A DNA stretch of 64,000 bases, taken from Epiperipatus broadwayi. Taxonomy: Eukaryota > Onychophora > Udeonychophora > Euonychophora > Peripatidae. The notes under the pieces are model-generated. The model searched no databases, had not been told where the DNA came from, and saw only the letters and a list, made by a program, of their open reading frames with translations. Every line of letters starts with the position of its first letter. Within the stretch, counting starts at the first letter, position 1. A program made the position numbers and the translations under genes. The stretch is from positions 3,058,001 to 3,122,000 of the forward strand of contig JAQFVV010012536.1 of the NCBI GenBank assembly GCA_028023455.1, given 5' to 3'. Of this stretch, positions 62,953-64,000 are shown in pieces.

Positions 62953-63234
62953 GTTAAGTTTCATAATTTTTTTTTACATAATTTTTTAATTAGCTTTTAC
63001 CATTAGTACTAATCTTATTTGCTTATCTATCTGTTCATAATGTAAACGAAAAACCTTTACATATGGCTAATAAAAAGAATTTGCCTTAAAAAACAAAGTT
63101 TTATTTTTGTGTTTAAATTTAACATAAATATGAATAAAAAAAGTATATATTTTTCTACTTTCATATATATATATTAATCTGAAAATGAAACATTATCAAC
63201 AAAACATATGATTTTATTAATAATTTTTATTTGT

Positions 63235-63990
63235 CATTCATTAGACTAAAGATTATCCACTTAATGATTAATATTTCTATAGTGTAATTTTCACTATACC
63301 ATTCTCGTGCAAGGTACGAACTGGTTTTTATCCTCTTTTCACACCTTGTAGAGGGATGTAATCATAACATATGACCAAAGACGTGAAAAAGGTGTGTGAT
63401 CCCTAAGATGCACATTTCATGCTGAACCAGTAATCAGCATTTCACCCAGATCACAATCTCTTACACGTCTTTACCACTGTTCAATATATATATAGATAGC
63501 TAATACTACAGCTTAATTGATGTGTCAAACTTATACTACAGAAATATTCATTAAGTGGATAATAAACAAGGCAAAACTCTCCATACAGTAGTGCCACCCT
63601 GTGCCAACCAGAGTAATCAATGAATGCCAGAAGGCTTGTGCATAAAATTTCTAGTCTAATAAATGACTACTAAAAATTTATTAATATATTTCCATTAAGT
63701 GGTTTATGTCAAAGTTGTGAGGACAGAATATTTGACTTTTATCATTTAAACTGTAGTAATTGGCCATCTATATATATATTGAAGAATAATAAAGCTATGT
63801 GTAAGAGATTATAAGCTGGGCCAACTGATGAGTGCTAATTTAGCATGAAATATACATCTTGGAGACCATACATTCTTTGCACATGACTTTACATCCCTCC
63901 ACAAGGTATTAAAAGCGGATAGAAACCAGTCCCTACTTTGCACAAGAGTATGTACTGAAAATTACACTACAGAAATATTAACACATGATT
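63235..63990. mobile_element. Family HH element, two inverted arms, interrupted by FB1
   Basis: The left arm (63238-63560: CATTCATTAGACTAAAGATT, GTGTAATTTTCACTATACCA) and the right arm (63655-63985: ACAAGGTATTAAAAGCGGAT, GAAAATTACACTACAGAAAT) are inverted. Right arm core 63825-63850: CTGATGA, GTGCT, loop AATTT, AGCAT, GAAA, that is a complete hammerhead core with one G-U pair at the base of stem II. Left arm (minus, 63437 down to 63413) has CTGATTA...GAAA, decayed. Confidence 0.82.
63568..63652 (+). mobile_element. FB1 fragment nested in the family HH element
   Basis: AAGGCAAAACTCTCCATACA, GTAGTGCCACCCTGTGCCAA and TGCCAGAAGGCTTGTGCATA are the FB1 outer arm. They sit between GTGGATAATAAAC and TCTAGTCTAATAAATGAC, which are the two sides of the HH element. 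No clear target-site duplication could be fixed. Confidence 0.8.
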
Positions 63991-64000
63991 TTCGCAACTA

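Larger units (their letters stand above)
58725..62664 (+). other. GDPGP1 intron 6 (3.9 kb)
   Basis: Contains a short tandem repeat at 59270-59400, the perfect palindrome 60819-60996 and AT microsatellites (for example 59180-59200, 61188-61202). 61540-62480 has several short frames on both strands; a minus-strand reading around 61525-62100 has long open stretches but no motif I recognise, so it may be a dead repeat. Otherwise no gene. Confidence 0.7.
62953..64000 (+). other. Start of GDPGP1 intron 8 (provisional)
   Basis: Starts GTTAAGTTTC. No further GDPGP1 exon is visible up to 64000. 63235-63990 is a family HH element with an FB1 fragment in it. Confidence 0.55.

Noticed and set aside
61910-62167. 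85-codon + frame with hydrophobic segments resembling a membrane protein
   Set aside because: It lies within GDPGP1 intron 6, lacks splice sites in a usable phase, and hydrophobic runs are expected from AT-rich codons.

Overview
This is an AT-rich eukaryotic (animal) window dominated by transposable elements. Only one host gene is supported. It lies on the + strand and covers almost the whole window: an orthologue of GDPGP1 (GDP-D-glucose phosphorylase 1), split into eight small coding exons of 36 to 117 bp separated by introns that are mostly 4 to 14 kb long. Joined at consensus splice sites in an unbroken reading frame, the exons (2995-3030, 15272-15361, 23556-23672, 35190-35297, 49210-49272, 58632-58724, 62665-62723, 62850-62952) give 223 residues. 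These end just after the histidine-triad-like HLHFH active-site motif, so the C-terminal part of the protein lies beyond base 64000. Very long introns with tiny exons, tRNA-derived SINE-like repeats, many non-LTR retrotransposon remnants and dense foldback elements fit a lophotrochozoan. My best guess is a mollusc, possibly a coleoid cephalopod, but this is inference and not proven by the sequence.

Layout: 1-2994 is upstream or 5' sequence with a palindromic insertion (45-724) inside an older repeat, and a LINE 3' end. Intron 1 (3031-15271) holds a minus-strand LINE remnant with AP-endonuclease and reverse-transcriptase pieces (6480-9519), foldback elements and a hairpin element (12608-12870). 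Introns 2 and 3 hold more foldback elements, a nested hAT-like insertion (26020-26579), LINE C-terminal remnants and a 47-bp minisatellite (34137-34688) next to exon 4. Intron 4 (35298-49209) holds a tRNA-derived SINE, a head-to-tail foldback array (39112-40187), a large foldback composite (41222-42234), a plus-strand LINE reverse transcriptase (42950-44200) and several micro-insertions. Intron 5 holds an inverted-repeat composite (49329-50640) and a Gypsy-like integrase remnant. Intron 6 holds a perfect 178-bp palindrome (60819-60996).

The most interesting signal is hidden in the repeats. At least five sequence-unrelated repeat families in this window carry the same architecture: CTGANGA, a short hairpin, then GAAA. 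This is the conserved core of the hammerhead self-cleaving ribozyme. Two families have copies with an exactly consensus core and a fully paired stem II (57054-57079; 19993-20016 with its inverted twin 19947-19970). Members of the foldback families are flanked by target-site duplications of about 12 to 15 bp, sit in head-to-tail or inverted arrangements, and include copies as short as 27 and 43 bp. Together this suggests non-autonomous, ribozyme-bearing retroelements, perhaps Penelope-like or retrozyme-like, rather than classical cut-and-paste MITEs.
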